From NCBI GenBank assembly GCA_025174535.1, contig JALBUN010000048.1, positions 372,001 to 436,000 of the forward strand: a stretch of 64,000 bases of DNA, given 5' to 3'. Both the position numbers and the translations under genes were made by a program. Numbering within the stretch: the stretch's first letter is position 1; every line of letters begins with the position of its first letter. The DNA comes from Cantharellus purpuraceus (lineage: Eukaryota > Basidiomycota > Agaricomycetes > Cantharellales > Hydnaceae). Below the pieces are notes generated by a model. It saw only the letters and a list, made by a program, of their open reading frames with translations, was not told where the DNA came from and made no database searches. Of this stretch, positions 32,551 to 43,984 are shown in pieces.

Positions 32551-34434
32551 ATGCATTCAAGTGCCACTACACCGCCATCTATGAATCAAAGCCATTCATC
32601 AAAGTTAAACAGTGCCTCATCCACCAACACTGGCTACGGCTTCTTGTCTGCTCCTCCCAAGCCGAAACACAAGCCCCAGCCCATCACTACACGTTGTTCA
32701 CCTCCGCGGTCGTTGCCACGTGTCATCTCTCGTCGAAGGTCGTCGGTACTCGGTAGCCCTGCCTTTCAGGCTTCGGTCGTTGTCCCTGTACCAACACCAA
32801 CGTCTGAGACCCCCAAGACACCTCACCTCACGAATTACGGTTATACAGCCGCGTTTGCAACATTCCCCCGTCGTGGCTCAGTTTCCCACGTGCAAGAGGT
32901 TCAAATACATCAGGCGCGTCGCGCGCCTGTCTCCCCCAAGCGTCTATCACCACGTTCTGCACCAAGCTCTCCAAAACGTGGACACTCCTCTGGCTCACCC
33001 AAACGGCGCCACCACCGCTCGCCTTCGTCGCCTTTTGCTCCACCGTCACCTATCCGTACGCGTGCTCGTGCCGAGTCTACCACCAGAATCCCCTTGCCAG
33101 TCTCACCTACCCCACCCCTGCCACCTGCTCCCAAGTTGTCAAAGATCCGCTCTCTTACCAACTTGCGTTCCCGTTCCTCGTCTTCAGCACCCCGTGCTAC
33201 AGCGCCCAAGTCCACTATGGCCACCCCCCCTCCCACAACTCCAAAGGTTACTAGCAAGCGTACCAAGCGCTCTGCGACACCTGCTCGCGGTAGCGCCGCA
33301 TACGCCAAGTATCGCCCTATGCCGTTCATTCAGCAAATGCAGATGATCCAATTCCTGGAAGGCGGGTCGCTTGACTCCCACATCCGCAGGCATCACGTGC
33401 ATGCGGGACAGGGTACTGCACACACGGGGTTCGCGACTGATGGGAAGGAAGACGTCGCACATGGGTATGCGTTCGCCGATGAACGTGGCATGATATGGTT
33501 CGACGAAGAGGAGGAATGGGAGTTCACTTGCCTGCTGCCAAAGGCGCGCCCACAACGTCACCGTGGTGGTCTCAAGCGGCTTCTTAGCATGCGACGTGAT
33601 CAGGAGAGTAGTGATGAGTGGGAAAAGTTTGTTCAGGAGGAGGATGACGACCTTGAGGAAGACGTGGATTCCGAGGTACTTCTAGCTAGGGAAGACGACG
33701 CTCTCCGTGCTCGTGAAGACGACCTTGCCTCGTTTGGTGGTGACCTGGAGGGCGCGTGGGCGAGAGGTCATTCGGGCCAAAGTGTGCTGAAGCTTCCAGA
33801 GACCAAGACGGATCGCAAACACAGGGAGCGGAAGAGGGCAGGGGTCATCTTAACCTCCACTCAAACACAACTGCCCGCACGAGCATTGGAAACCACCCAA
33901 CCCCCCCATGAACACATTGCGGCGCTCAAGGAAGAGTACTTGACGACAGCGTTCTCTCCCACCCCTACACGCACCTCGGAGTACCCGTCTCAGCGGCCTC
34001 GTGCAGCAAGCTCCTTCCGCATGTTCACTCGTGCAGCGACGTCCACAGACGATAATACGTCTCGCCCATTTTTCCAACGCCACAAGAACGCCTCCACAGG
34101 GGGTCAAAGCTTCGCGAGCATGGGTGCATCCCTACATGGTGGTGACGTGTTAGACGCGCGAGAGACAATGAGTGTACCTCCGTCGCCAACTGTGCAGTGG
34201 GCAACCAGGGATGATGAGACATCGTCTTGGGCGTCGAGCTCTACTTTTGCTGCGGAGACACCCCGCCGAACACCACCGCCAGCTCAGCTCAACTCCGTTT
34301 CTCCACCTCCCGCGGCGGCGCGCCGTCTTGGTATTAAGCCGTCCACGGCTGTTTCTTTGCACCCCTTGGCGGACAGCACGAAGAAGCAAAAATTGAAAGG
34401 CGTCATAGGATTCAAATCAGCGAAAGGCAACTAG
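32551..34434 (+). CDS. Ser/Pro-rich hypothetical protein, intronless
   Basis: A single 627-residue frame. Residues 1-250 are Ser/Pro/Arg-rich with repeated SPKR-type motifs, suggestive of disorder and phosphorylation. A more conserved-looking core follows (AKYRPMPFIQQMQMIQFLEG near 260; DERGMIWFDEEEEWEF near 315). An acidic stretch (EEDDDLEEDVDSEV) and a Ser/Thr-rich tail follow. No catalytic domain is recognised. The length, uniform codon use and a poly(A) signal downstream support a real gene. It looks like a basidiomycete-specific protein of unknown function. Confidence 0.8.
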   Translation: MHSSATTPPSMNQSHSSKLNSASSTNTGYGFLSAPPKPKHKPQPITTRCSPPRSLPRVISRRRSSVLGSPAFQASVVVPVPTPTSETPKTPHLTNYGYTAAFATFPRRGSVSHVQEVQIHQARRAPVSPKRLSPRSAPSSPKRGHSSGSPKRRHHRSPSSPFAPPSPIRTRARAESTTRIPLPVSPTPPLPPAPKLSKIRSLTNLRSRSSSSAPRATAPKSTMATPPPTTPKVTSKRTKRSATPARGSAAYAKYRPMPFIQQMQMIQFLEGGSLDSHIRRHHVHAGQGTAHTGFATDGKEDVAHGYAFADERGMIWFDEEEEWEFTCLLPKARPQRHRGGLKRLLSMRRDQESSDEWEKFVQEEDDDLEEDVDSEVLLAREDDALRAREDDLASFGGDLEGAWARGHSGQSVLKLPETKTDRKHRERKRAGVILTSTQTQLPARALETTQPPHEHIAALKEEYLTTAFSPTPTRTSEYPSQRPRAASSFRMFTRAATSTDDNTSRPFFQRHKNASTGGQSFASMGASLHGGDVLDARETMSVPPSPTVQWATRDDETSSWASSSTFAAETPRRTPPPAQLNSVSPPPAAARRLGIKPSTAVSLHPLADSTKKQKLKGVIGFKSAKGN

Positions 34435-34523
34435 ACCTGAATTTTTTTAAACAAGCAATTCCGTGGATAGATGCCCTACGTGACATGAGACGTTAAGGCG
34501 CATTGAGACATTTTTGGGCCGTC

Positions 34524-34529
34524 AATAAA
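34524..34529 (+). terminator. Polyadenylation signal AATAAA
   Basis: AATAAA lies 90 bp after the stop of the Ser/Pro-rich gene, a fitting position for its 3' end. Confidence 0.45.
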
Positions 34530-34815
34530 AAAGTCGACATAAATTCCACAATATCTACCTCTTCATATCCTCAACTATTCTATCCTTTCACCTCGTCGCT
34601 GACCCAATATTCATCTCGTCTGTGTACATCATATCATTTTCTTCCTGTTGTTGTCAAAGTGTTACACACTTAATCACCTCGATCCATATGTAGTTATCTA
34701 CGGTCCTGTCTCCCTTAACCTGTAGCCTAGTCAATATTATAGCACATTGTTCTTGTTGTTGTGCGTTTAACAAACAAAAGTTGAAGTAGGATGTACTTCA
34801 ACGACTGCTCCCACA

Positions 34816-34848
34816 ACAACGCGTGACAAACGTGACAGCACGCGTTGT
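34816..34848. repeat. Short hairpin
   Basis: ACAACGCGTG and CACGCGTTGT are perfect inverted 10-mers separated by 13 bp, in the spacer before the foldback element. Confidence 0.6.
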
Positions 34849-35209
34849 GCCTCCGAAGATTCCCCAATTGCAAATCTGATGGCAAGAAAAGCTCTTGGAG
34901 TGCTTTTGAGCAATTTAGTCGTTCGGGAAAGCCTGCATGACATGTTCAGGATGCAGGCTGGATGAGGTTTGCCGGAGGGGTACGGTCAAAATATTTGGAG
35001 TCAAGGGCCAGTCGAGCGCATATGCTCCGCAGGATCGAGCTGCCGTGCGTCCACTTCCCACAGACACCCACTGAGCTCACGCCTACGCCACAGCAGTGGC
35101 ATGAGCGGGTGGCAACTGCAACCTGTGGTTTGTGGAAATCACTGTAGGTTAAATAGTGTGTAGATAACTGCAGGACTAACCTACTGTTTAGACTTGACTA
35201 TCATCCACC

Positions 35210-35464
35210 ATGCTTGGGCCTGATGTATCACAATGTGCAACTGACGTACCAGGAGAGGGGTGTGAGGAGGTCTTCTGTCGGAAGACTACACCAGGACTGT
35301 GTGCTAGGTTCAGCTACGTGACTAAGATAGCAGACGATGAACTGGCACACGAGCGATTCGTGGTACGCAGTCACCTACTACATATTCTGAATGCATGGCT
35401 CACTGATTTATATAGAAACTCCCTCAATTTGGCGATTGCGGGCTTAGATTCTGGGATGCCATAG
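35210..35464 (+). CDS. Small hypothetical ORF in left arm of foldback
   Basis: An 84-codon frame starting ATG in good context (CCACCATGC): MLGPDVSQCATDVPGEGC..., containing FVVRSHLLHILNAWLTDLYR. The same frame exists in the right arm (35773-36027), differing in the last three residues. Upstream in both arms another frame holds ELPCVHFPQTPTELTPTPQQ. I recognise no domain. It could be a fragment of a larger gene. Confidence 0.35.
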   Translation: MLGPDVSQCATDVPGEGCEEVFCRKTTPGLCARFSYVTKIADDELAHERFVVRSHLLHILNAWLTDLYRNSLNLAIAGLDSGMP

Positions 35465-35611
35465 GAGTGCATTGTGGTTCTTGCAAGAAACGATGTGAGT
35501 GAGTTCTCGGTTGAGCAACGTTCCTTTTCATCCGCAGATGATCAGGAGTTAGGATGCGGCGATCAAATGCTCCAGGACAAACAGCATGACCTCCATGACA
35601 TTCAATGCCCG

Positions 35612-35704
35612 CATTACTCGATCATCTGCGGATGAAAAGGAACATTACTCGATCATCTGCGGATGAAAAGGAACATTACTCGATCATCTGCGGATGAAAA
35701 GGAA
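35612..35704 (+). repeat. Three perfect 31-bp tandem repeats
   Basis: Units begin CATTACTCGATCATCTGCGG at 35612, 35643 and 35674, followed by a partial fourth unit. Each contains a reverse-complement match to the left arm's inner end (about 35520-35540). Confidence 0.85.
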
Positions 35705-35772
35705 CATTACTCATTATAAATAAATACCGAGAACGAACTCACATAGTTTCTTGCAAGAACCGCCACGCACTT

Positions 35773-36027
35773 TTATGATATTCTTGAATCCAAGCCCGCA
35801 ATCGCCAAATTGAGGGAGTTTCTATATAAATCAGTGAGCCATGCATTCAGAATATGTAGTAGGTGACTGCGTACCACGAATCGCTCGTGTGCCAGTTCAT
35901 CGTCTGCTATCTTAGTCACGTAGCTGAACCTAGCACACAGTCCTGGTGTAGTCTTCCGACAGAAGACCTCCTCACACCCCTCTCCTGGTACGTCAGTTGC
36001 ACATTGTGATACATCAGGCCCAAGCAT
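35773..36027 (-). CDS. Small hypothetical ORF in right arm of foldback
   Basis: Mirror copy of 35210-35464, ending ...GLDSRIS. In the right arm the second frame (36090-36437, minus) extends beyond the foldback boundary, so this arm may be the parental locus from which the left arm was copied. Confidence 0.35.
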   Translation of the reverse strand: MLGPDVSQCATDVPGEGCEEVFCRKTTPGLCARFSYVTKIADDELAHERFVVRSHLLHILNAWLTDLYRNSLNLAIAGLDSRIS

Positions 36028-36857
36028 GGTGGATGATAGTCAAGTCTAAACAGTAGGTTAGTCCTGCAGTTATCTACACACTATTTAACCTACAGTGATT
36101 TCCACAAACCACAGGTTGCAGTTGCCACCCGCTCATGCCACTGCTGTGGCGTAGGCGTGAGCTCAGTGGGTGTCTGTGGGAAGTGGACGCACGGCAGCTC
36201 GATCCTGCGGAGCATGTGCGCTCGACTGGCCCTTGACTCCAAATATTTTGACCGTGCCCCTCTGGCAAGCCACAGGCTGGAACAAGCTGAAACCGGGTCT
36301 TCCGAATTGACCAACTCTTGAAGAGCATGGTGGGGCGGATGATTCGATGGGGAGTCAAAACTACTCGGGAGGCAAAGCGATTGATGATACAAGATGACGT
36401 TGCACTTTGAAGAAGTTCTGTGAGCCTGTTTTATCACTGGATCTAAGTGACAGGCATAAGTGTGTCTGCGGTCATATTAGACAAATGTGAATAGAGATAT
36501 ATGCTGAGATGGGGCTGAAAGCTCAGTAATGCGTTATACTGTACCCTGGCCTTCATAGCGGCCTTCTCTACGGCTTCATGCACATTATGGTCATCTCTAT
36601 TCCCCATGACCATTGATGAACTTGTAACTATCGTAGATAACATAAACAAACATTCGTCAATCAACATGATGAGTATGGCGAGAAACACAGTAGTGATTCA
36701 AATTCTTATCCTATATCAATACACAAAAAACCACACATATTCCTCCTGACGCTTCCTTACCCCTCCAGTGCATACTGGTATTTATATGGCCCCATTAGTA
36801 TGCAACGATTGCTAATTCCTTCGGTAAAATAGCCTTTTATATACCTGTGTGGGTTGA

Positions 36858-37868
36858 CTAAACGCGACCTGAGAGTAATCTGGACAGAGATCTGCCTGAT
36901 GTAGGGCTGTAAGCCTGCAAAATCGACTGTTCTGTCCACTCTCGCGTTCGCCAGTCCCAGTCATTGGTGACATTCCATACGTTGATATGGGCGCCTTCAC
37001 CAGAAAAGACATAATGCTCGTCGTATGGTCCTACGGTGTCGTATATGCTCAGCCTCACGAATAATCTTTCGTCTACGTTCCGGGCTAATAGGCGACGGAC
37101 AGAAGGGTCTTCGAGTTTGTGCCAGTGTTGGTATGCCACCTCAACAATTAGCAGTTTAAGCCGGGGGGCTTGAAGAAAATGGTCCACTGTGTCTTTGCAG
37201 TTGTCATCCGCGAAATCAAGGTGGTGTGTAAAGCAAATGTGAGTGAGCCGCGTTATTGTGAGTTTCTCGAGAAAGGATGGCACCAATTGCTCCCATCGAC
37301 AATGAAGGTGTGTCACATACTCAAATGGCGGCGAGGTAAGGGTAATACCACGGGTACCTCTGCGGATTCATGAGTATGGTGTAAAGAAAGAATAATGAAG
37401 TGTTATCAATGGGCACCTTCGAATGGTAAGCTCAAATGGCCGTGGCCCGTTCACGGGAGGAATGCCTCTGATATAATTGATGGCCAATCTGCGAACGCCA
37501 CGACATAGTCCAAGTAATTTTGGGAAGAGCAAATGATCCAGAGGTAGGGAATGGCGAACCCAGTCGCCTGGGGTATCATCATATAGCGACAAATTTCGGA
37601 CACTTGTAGCAAGGAGGCGTTGATTGGCGAAAGTGGTTGCAAAGTCCGTCATTCTACGCAAGCCAAAGATCTCAACAGTTTCGTATATGATAGGATGTAT
37701 CCATTGACGGACGTCACTCGAGATCAGACAGAGGGAAAGGCCTGTGTTGAAGTCCCGCAACGCGGCAAACTGGAAGATATAACAGACGAGCTCGACAGGA
37801 AGGGGTGGAAATGGTTGGCATTTGGGTTTAGAAGAGATAGTGAATAGAGAGCTAATATGGAATAGCAT
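36858..37868 (-). CDS. F-box-like protein
   Basis: Model: exons 37868-37417 and 37359-36858, intron 57 nt (GT-AG), 317 residues. An F-box-like motif at the N-terminus reads LPVELVCYIFQFAALRDFNT (about residues 24-43), followed by a leucine-rich, all-helix body typical of agaricomycete F-box families (DDTPGDWVR, RGIPPVNGPRPFELTIRR). F-box proteins bind Skp1 and present substrates to SCF ubiquitin ligase; the substrate here is unknown. ATG at 37868 was chosen as the first start in frame; the 5' leader may contain an intron (GGTAAGTG at about 37968). Frame and length fit the family. Confidence 0.8.
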
Positions 37869-39540
37869 CGGTGGAGCTCTGGGGTCCTTAATCTGGAACC
37901 TGAAATGAGTGATAAGCGCATTCTAAGGGGACCAGTCAGGTAACTCACACAAATGACACTTACCGTGCAAATGCGAAAGTAGAGATGGGAATGAGACAAT
38001 TTGAGTCTCAAGTGACTTTATAGGCAACTTGGGAACGTTATCTATGGGAGCTCGAGGCTGAGGCTCAACAGTTACTTCAAGGTCTTCAATGTCGATATAG
38101 CGGCAGCAGAAGATTCGAAGCAATACTTTAAAGGAGGATGTAGGTTGGTCGGACGGTGGTCGGACACGTTATTGTGATGTGGCTGGTCGTAATTGTCGTG
38201 ACTCGTGAGCCATATCGTGTCGGGCGCCCTACCTTGGAGTTGCCAGTGACCACCTGTAAACTGCATACACACTGATTATCTTCGTTATACTTGAAGCTGG
38301 AAGCTGGAAGCTCGTGGTGCGGTTCTGCTTTAAGGCTTGACAACTAGCTAATTATACATGAAGGACCTAAATAAAGTAGGAAACGGATGATCCCAACCCT
38401 TCATGGGTTACGTAATTTTACTGACTGTCCGGAACATTACGCTCACGTGAGTGTCGCGTCCGGCCCTTGAAGCTTAAAATCTCAGATACACCTGCAACAT
38501 AATTTTCCATGAGCACCTCTGTGCTTCCACAACGTCGATGTGGCACTTGAATGGTGGTCATCTGTGCATGGGGATATCGCATGGGGGGATAGAAGCATAG
38601 GTTCTTTCTTCTTGAACTTTACCAGTGAGTCGAGAGCCTCTCGAGAGTCTGATTGTTTAATCACTCTGGCTGGTTTGACCTGGGGTGGAATCTTCTTAGC
38701 AGCTGTCTTGCTACTCCAAATGGAACATGTTGTATCGGGACTGTTTCGCGCTGCAGGGTCGTTATTGTTGTATGTCATTCATTGCCTACTGTACTTCACC
38801 ACTTCAGAGAATGAGTCCTGTCTCTGCGTAATTCATCTCTGTTCGGAGGTGAAATGAAGTGCCCGACATGAAAAAATTCATGTCACTCCACAACATCGAT
38901 GGCTCTCAACACATGCATACACAGGTTGTTGGCAAGCTCATGTTTTGATAGCCGAACCAACGACTGCTGACAGTATCCATAGGTGTTTCGCTTTTTCTAT
39001 GGAGTAATTGAGCAATTATCTACATTACCTCCAGCTGTCCATTACAGGCTCAAACTTCATCATGCCACGATCTCTTGATTACTTCCATCCACGCTTCGCT
39101 TGATGGTGTATTTGTTGGCGCGGCCGACAACAATGAATAATCGAACATCTGCCCTTTTCTACAGTATGCAATGGCCAACCTCAACAAGTAACCAACTAGG
39201 GGAGGCCTTTCAACCCCTCCTACGGACGCTAAACTTCTACGCTCTTATGATTAATCCCAGGTGGTGCTTGGTTTGACGCTGGATGTATTGATGCAGCCCA
39301 GAGCAATGATTCTGCATCCTGTCTCATGGCCTGTTCGCACTTTATTTGATATTTGGACAAGAACAATGGAGGAAGAAATTTAGAGCGTACCTTCATTCCG
39401 GCGTTCGGAAGTCAAACATGATTATCTTGTATCATGAGGAAATGATCAGGGCTGCAATGGTGGCCGTGACCAGAAATTCACATCGAATGTATAGAAGGGC
39501 ATGATCATTCTCTTGTCAAGTCATGTCAATTGTACATAAG
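37869..39540. other. Spacer with short frames only
   Basis: Overlapping short frames at 38128-38343 and 38482-38857 lack recognisable domains. Nothing else is supported. Confidence 0.4.
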
Positions 39541-39560
39541 GTGCAGAGACATACGAACCA

Positions 39561-39767
39561 GTGCAGCAGGTGTTTGTTAACAAGCACCTGTTGCACTGGA
39601 TCAAATGTCTCCACATCCTGCACCAGTATCCTCGGGAGAAGATAAAGACTATGATAACAGGATACACCAAAGCTACTTCCCATACTATTGCCACAAGTCG
39701 GAGTCCTGGTGTGGCTGGATGCTTAGCATATTTGCACAAAACGACCCTTAAAAAATTGGACCACTGA
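39561..39767 (+). pseudogene. Fragment of an NLR-like gene
   Basis: A short frame reads VFVNKHLLHWIKCLHIL, matching the region just before the WD40 repeats in NLR-like proteins and resembling VFVKDHFLHWFECLSIL at about 760-820. No other part of such a gene is seen nearby. It is a relic. Confidence 0.5.
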
Positions 39768-39848
39768 AGGCTGAGACTATATGTACAGTACATGATTGAG
39801 ATACATATCAGTTAGTGGTGTCAGGGAGAACACAAAGTATTACATGTT

Positions 39849-40991
39849 TTACAGGTTGAAGTCCGTATGAACATTGCTCATGATGTTACGAGTCACCTCG
39901 CGCATATGTACCATAAATCTAGACTGACAAACCCCGCAGAGAACTTGCTGTCCCTCTTCCAGAGCATTTGGCGACTTCGCCCTTATTGCTTTGGGGTCGG
40001 AGAGTCGTGAGAGCTCCCATGGCGGGTCCTGCGCAACTAGGGGTCGTAGACTTCCTCCAGAGACATCATGATCCGCCCAGTGTTGTATCAAAAGAGTGAT
40101 ACACGTGCACTTGGAATGTTTTGAATTTTTGCGATGCTGCTGGTCGCGCGGTGGCGAAGGGCACCAATGGCACTCTATGCCTGGTGGACCCTTGCACAGC
40201 AATTCGGAAATGCGCTTTAGGACCGCACATTTTCCATCCTCGAAGCGCTTCTTGTCTGTTGGCGCAAGGGAGTCGATGTCAGAGAAAGCCCATCGGTGCA
40301 GAAAGCGAGTTGATAGAAACAACTTGGTAGGATTTCGGGGATGTCACACTCGCGAGCGAGGAGGTTTACAAAAGTGTGAGGTGTTGAGTATCCGAACAGA
40401 TGGAAGCCATGGATCACTCCTGGCCAACTCGGAGAAGGGTAGCACGGATGGAGCTGCTCGAGAATGCGCACGTGGAGGATATTGCAATCATATTTGGTGG
40501 CCAAACGCATAACTCCACATATGGCAGGAAAATTATCCGCACGCATTGCAATAAAGTTGAAAGACGAACCATTGTAGAGTGCGGAGAGGAAATTAGTGAG
40601 ATCTGTGGCGTCGTCAGGCATTCTCACAATAACAAGGCTTTCCATCAGTTCCTCATCCGGGCCTTCGGAAGGAATCCCTAACCCGTCCTCGAATACAGTG
40701 CAGGATCGGGAGAGTTGACTACGCTGCACCTTGAAGCACCTGTTACCAGCAGCCAGTATAATGCTGCCATCTGAGAACCACAGCTCCCGATATGTGATTA
40801 GATCTGATAGGGGAACCGAGAACTGTTCGTGGTTGGGGCTGGTCACCGTGCCCTTGGTACTCCTGCGAAGTCGTTTGGGGCTTTCTGTCCACAGAGTCGG
40901 ATGATGACAGAGATGTCCGCTTTCGTTTTCTACTACAAGTAAACTAAGTCAAGATTTGACAAGAAAATCCAGGCTAAACATACGGTGCCAT
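39849..40991 (-). pseudogene. BTB/POZ-domain protein, copy 1 (frameshifted)
   Basis: Closely related to copies at 42498-43643 and 44782-45912. Exon 1 would be 40991-40984 (ATGGCACC), intron 40983-40930 (GTATGT...TAG), exon 2 from 40929. Two bases are missing in a C-run near 40880, and one base is missing near 40285 (GGGCTTTCTC against GGGCGTTTCTC), so the reading frame breaks twice. The BTB core (NRCFKVQRSQLSRSC) and the Cys-rich tail (CGVCQSRF) are otherwise well preserved, implying recent decay. Confidence 0.85.
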
Positions 40992-42497
40992 AATATATGT
41001 TAGCAAAGCTACGAGTGTGCGGCAAAAGCTGTTGTGAGCGTAGTACAGGAGGATGCTAATGAACTTGAAAAGTCTCCTAGAAATCCATCCGTCATGCGTC
41101 AGTAGTGATGTTTTGCGGCATAATCGCCTTGTCTTATAAGTTTTATGTAAACACCGCTGTGTCCAGGAGCTGAAATACAACATTTTACACCCACTCCTTT
41201 GCCTATACGCGTTCATCAACTACGCGTAGGCTTGATACTCTTACACCGCCTTGATCAGCGGTGCACGACTTCTGGCTCGAATTGATTGCAACGACCATTT
41301 CTGTCTTCCCTCATTATCTCATCCACATGCGCAAGCCGTTGTTCTGCCTAGAGATACTTTTGAATATCACCTAGGTTCTCCTTGCTTGGTGCATACTTGC
41401 AATTGAAGGTGGACTGGTGAGGCACTATGATAGTGCGGAGTTGGGACTTGATGGCGCCCCGGATGACAAAGGCTTGTGCTACTTTATTACGCCAGGGGGG
41501 TATGTACAGGCAGATCTATTATCTGCCTGAGTGTAAACACTGACATTGCGTCCTCTGTCAAACAAAGGTCTCAGTCAATCTCAAAGTTATCAACGAACAG
41601 TCGAATGTGTCTTCAGAAATCATGGACTCTTCCAAATGACTTCCGGCACAATCTGCTCAAACGTAATGTGTGATGTGTGTTCACGGGATCTTCCAAACGA
41701 ACAGGGATTATGATGCACACCATACTCCGTCAGAGGAGCTCTGAACTATGACTGGCAGTATTAAATGATACCTAAACACCTACGCCTCCTTTGGCCACAG
41801 TAATTTCGAAAGATCAATTATGAGGGTGTAGGGGAGTTGATGTATGTCAAGTAGTGCGGTGGAGACGGGGAGAGCCTTCTACGTCCCGGGTACCTGGATC
41901 CTGTCGTAACTGGCACTGAAATTCGTGCGTCACAGAGTCTTTCACTCCCTCTCAGGCCCTCTCTAGCGTCAGTGTCAGAACTTTCCAGAGAATTTTAAAC
42001 TAGCGGAAGTCAGCTCCAGTTGGCTCACAGCAACGTAGAGTGGCGTAGTCCCAGTTCCTGGATCCTGTCATAACCGGCACTGAAATTCGTACATCACAGA
42101 GTCTTTCTTTCTCTCTCAGGGCCCTCTCCAGCGTCAATGTCAGTACTATCCAGAGAATTCTAAACTATTGGAAATCAGCTCGAGTCGACTCACAGCGACG
42201 TAGCGTGGCGTAGTCGCAGTTCCTGGATCCTGTCGTAACCGGCACTGAAATTCGTGCGTCACAGAGTCTTTCACACCCTCTCAGGGCCTTCTCTAGCGTC
42301 AATGTCAGAACTATCCAGAGAATTCTAAACTGAAATCAGTTCGAGTCGACTCACAGCAACGTAGAGTGGCGTAGTCGCAGTTCCTGGGGCGTCAAATTTG
42401 CGTTCGGATCACTGAAGGCTGGGACCATATGTACAGTACAAGATTGAGATACACATAAAGTTAGTGATGTCAAGGAGAACACAAAGTATTACATGTT
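40992..42497. other. Spacer of the BTB array with duplicated segments
   Basis: Pieces match the spacer after copy 3 (45913-47050), including the block near GTCAGTAGTGA and the ACCATTTCTGTCTTCC block (41290). It holds a 165-bp tandem array and no gene. Confidence 0.6.
41893..42382. repeat. Three tandem ~164-bp units
   Basis: Units start CCTGGATCCTGTC at 41893, 42057 and 42222, with the last ending at 42382. Single related units occur at about 44512 and 46967, in equivalent places of the BTB duplication. Confidence 0.8.
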
Positions 42498-43643
42498 TTA
42501 CAGGTTGAAGTCTGTATGAACGTTGCTCACTATGTTACGAGTCACTTCGCGCATATGTGCCATGAATTTAGACTGACACTCCGCACACATAAATGGTGGT
42601 CCCTCTTCCAGAGCATTTGGCGACTTCACCATTCTTGTTTTGCGGTCGGAGAGTCGTGAGAGCTCCCGTAGTGGGTCCCGCATGATTAGGGTTTGTAGTC
42701 TTCCTCCAGAGACAAAACTTTCCGCCCAGTGTTTTTTCAAAAGAGGGCTACACCTGCACTTGGGATGTTTGGAATTTTTGAGACTCCGCTGGTCGCGCGG
42801 TGGCGAAGGGCACCAAGGGCACTTTATGTCTGGTGGACCCTTGCACAGCAATTCGGAAACCCGCTTTAGGACCGCACATTTTCCATCCTCGAGCCGCTTC
42901 TTGTCTGTTGGCGCAAGGGAGTCGATGTCAGAGAAACGCCCATCGGTGCAGAAAGCGAGTTGATAGAAACAACTTGGTAGGATCTCGGGGATGTCACACG
43001 AGCGAGCGAGGGGGATTACAGAGGTGTGAGGTGTTGAGAATTTGAACAAACGAAAGCCGTGGGTCACTCCTGGACAACTCGGAGAAGGGTAGCGCGCACG
43101 CAGCTGCTCGAGAATGCGCGCGCGGAGGATATTGCAGTCATATTTGGTGGCCATACGCATAACTCCACATATGGCAGGAAAATTATCCGCACGCATTGTA
43201 TCAAAGTTGAAAGACGAACCATTGTAGAGTGCGGAGAGAAAATTGGTGAGATCTGTGGCGTCGTCAGGCATTCTCACAAGAACAAGGCCTTCCATCAGTT
43301 CCTCATCCGGACCTCCGGAAGGAGCCCCTAACATGTCCTCGAATACAGTGCAGGAGCGGGAGAGTTGACTACGCTGCACCTTGAAGCACCTGTTACCAGC
43401 AGCCAGTACAATGTCGCCATCTGGGAACCACAGCTTCTGATGTCTGATTAGATCTGATAGGGGAACCGAGAATTGTCCGTGGTTAGGGCTGGTCACCGTG
43501 GGACTGGTACTCCTGCGATGTCGTTTGGGGGGCTTTCTGCCCTCAAATTCAGATAATGACAGAGATATCCGCTTTCGTTTTTTGCTACGAGTAAACCAAG
43601 TCAAGATTTGACATAAAAATACAGGCTAAACATACGGTTCCAT
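42498..43643 (-). CDS. BTB/POZ-domain protein, copy 2
   Basis: Model: exon 1 43643-43636 (ATGGAACC), intron 43635-43585 (51 nt, GTATGT...TAG), exon 2 43584-42498; 364 residues. Without the intron the ATG frame meets a stop at codon 6. The BTB domain spans about residues 50-160 (PDGDIVLAAGNRCFKVQRSQ; NFLSALYNGSSFNFDTM). A basic N-terminus (KKRKR) may be nuclear targeting. The C-terminus has Cys pairs (CPWCPS, CAECQS) that could bind a metal. Such genes are numerous in mushrooms; partners are unknown. The shared intron is supported by all three copies. Confidence 0.82.
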
Positions 43644-43680
43644 AATATATGTGTATGTTAGCAAAGATACTAACGTGCGG

Positions 43681-43950
43681 TGCTACCTAAGGGTTTACGG
43701 TCTGAGCAGAACACGGTGAGGAGAGGAGGTACTGGGCACAAGCTGCTGTTTCGGGCCAGGATCCTCACGCGTGAAATTTAGTGGGCCAGCGACTCCACCA
43801 ATCAGGACGCGGGAAAATAAATAAAATAAAGGACAAATACGAAAGGGGGAGAGGTGAGTGGAATGAAGTGTTCGTTGGTCGGACCCCCGCTGCCCGAGGA
43901 TGTGGCAGGAGGCAATAGGATGGCGCTTACGCAAGCGTACCCCTTAGGCA
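43681..43950. mobile_element. MITE-like insertion upstream of BTB copy 2
   Basis: A 270-bp segment starting TGCTACCTAAGGG and ending CCCTTAGGCA (similar when reversed), flanked by GCGG on both sides. The same insertion is upstream of copy 3 (45939-46204) but absent upstream of copy 1. Contains an AT-rich AATAAATAAAATAAA run. Confidence 0.55.
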
Positions 43951-43984
43951 GCGGGGTTTGAGCTTAGGCAGTTCGCTCCTCACT

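Larger units (their letters stand above)
34965..36271. repeat. 1.3 kb foldback (long inverted repeat)
   Basis: The left arm (34965 to about 35500) and the right arm (about 35735 to 36271) are near-identical reverse complements over more than 500 bp. The spacer holds a 31-bp tandem array and ATGATC-containing pieces that also pair with the left arm. Outer boundaries are not sharp and no target duplication was seen. It may be a foldback transposon, or an inverted segmental duplication of a gene fragment. Confidence 0.8.

Noticed and set aside
32612..33346. A 244-codon overlapping frame within the Ser/Pro-rich gene
   Set aside because: It is a shadow of the 627-codon frame, rich in Leu/Arg/His/Pro from shifted Ser/Pro codons.
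35612..35704. CRISPR-like array of 31-bp repeats
   Set aside because: Units are directly adjacent with no spacers, and the genome is eukaryotic; it is a simple tandem repeat.
35773..36437. Splicing the two right-arm frames of the foldback into one protein
   Set aside because: The consensus 48-nt intron (36046-36093) joins in the wrong frame, and the correct frame has a TGA just upstream of the ATG at 36027.
38482..38857. Overlapping frames of about 100 codons on both strands
   Set aside because: No domain, no splice support and both strands open; likely chance.
43585..43604. Start of BTB copy 2 at a TTG codon
   Set aside because: The ATG at 43643 plus a GTATGT...TAG intron explains all three copies better.
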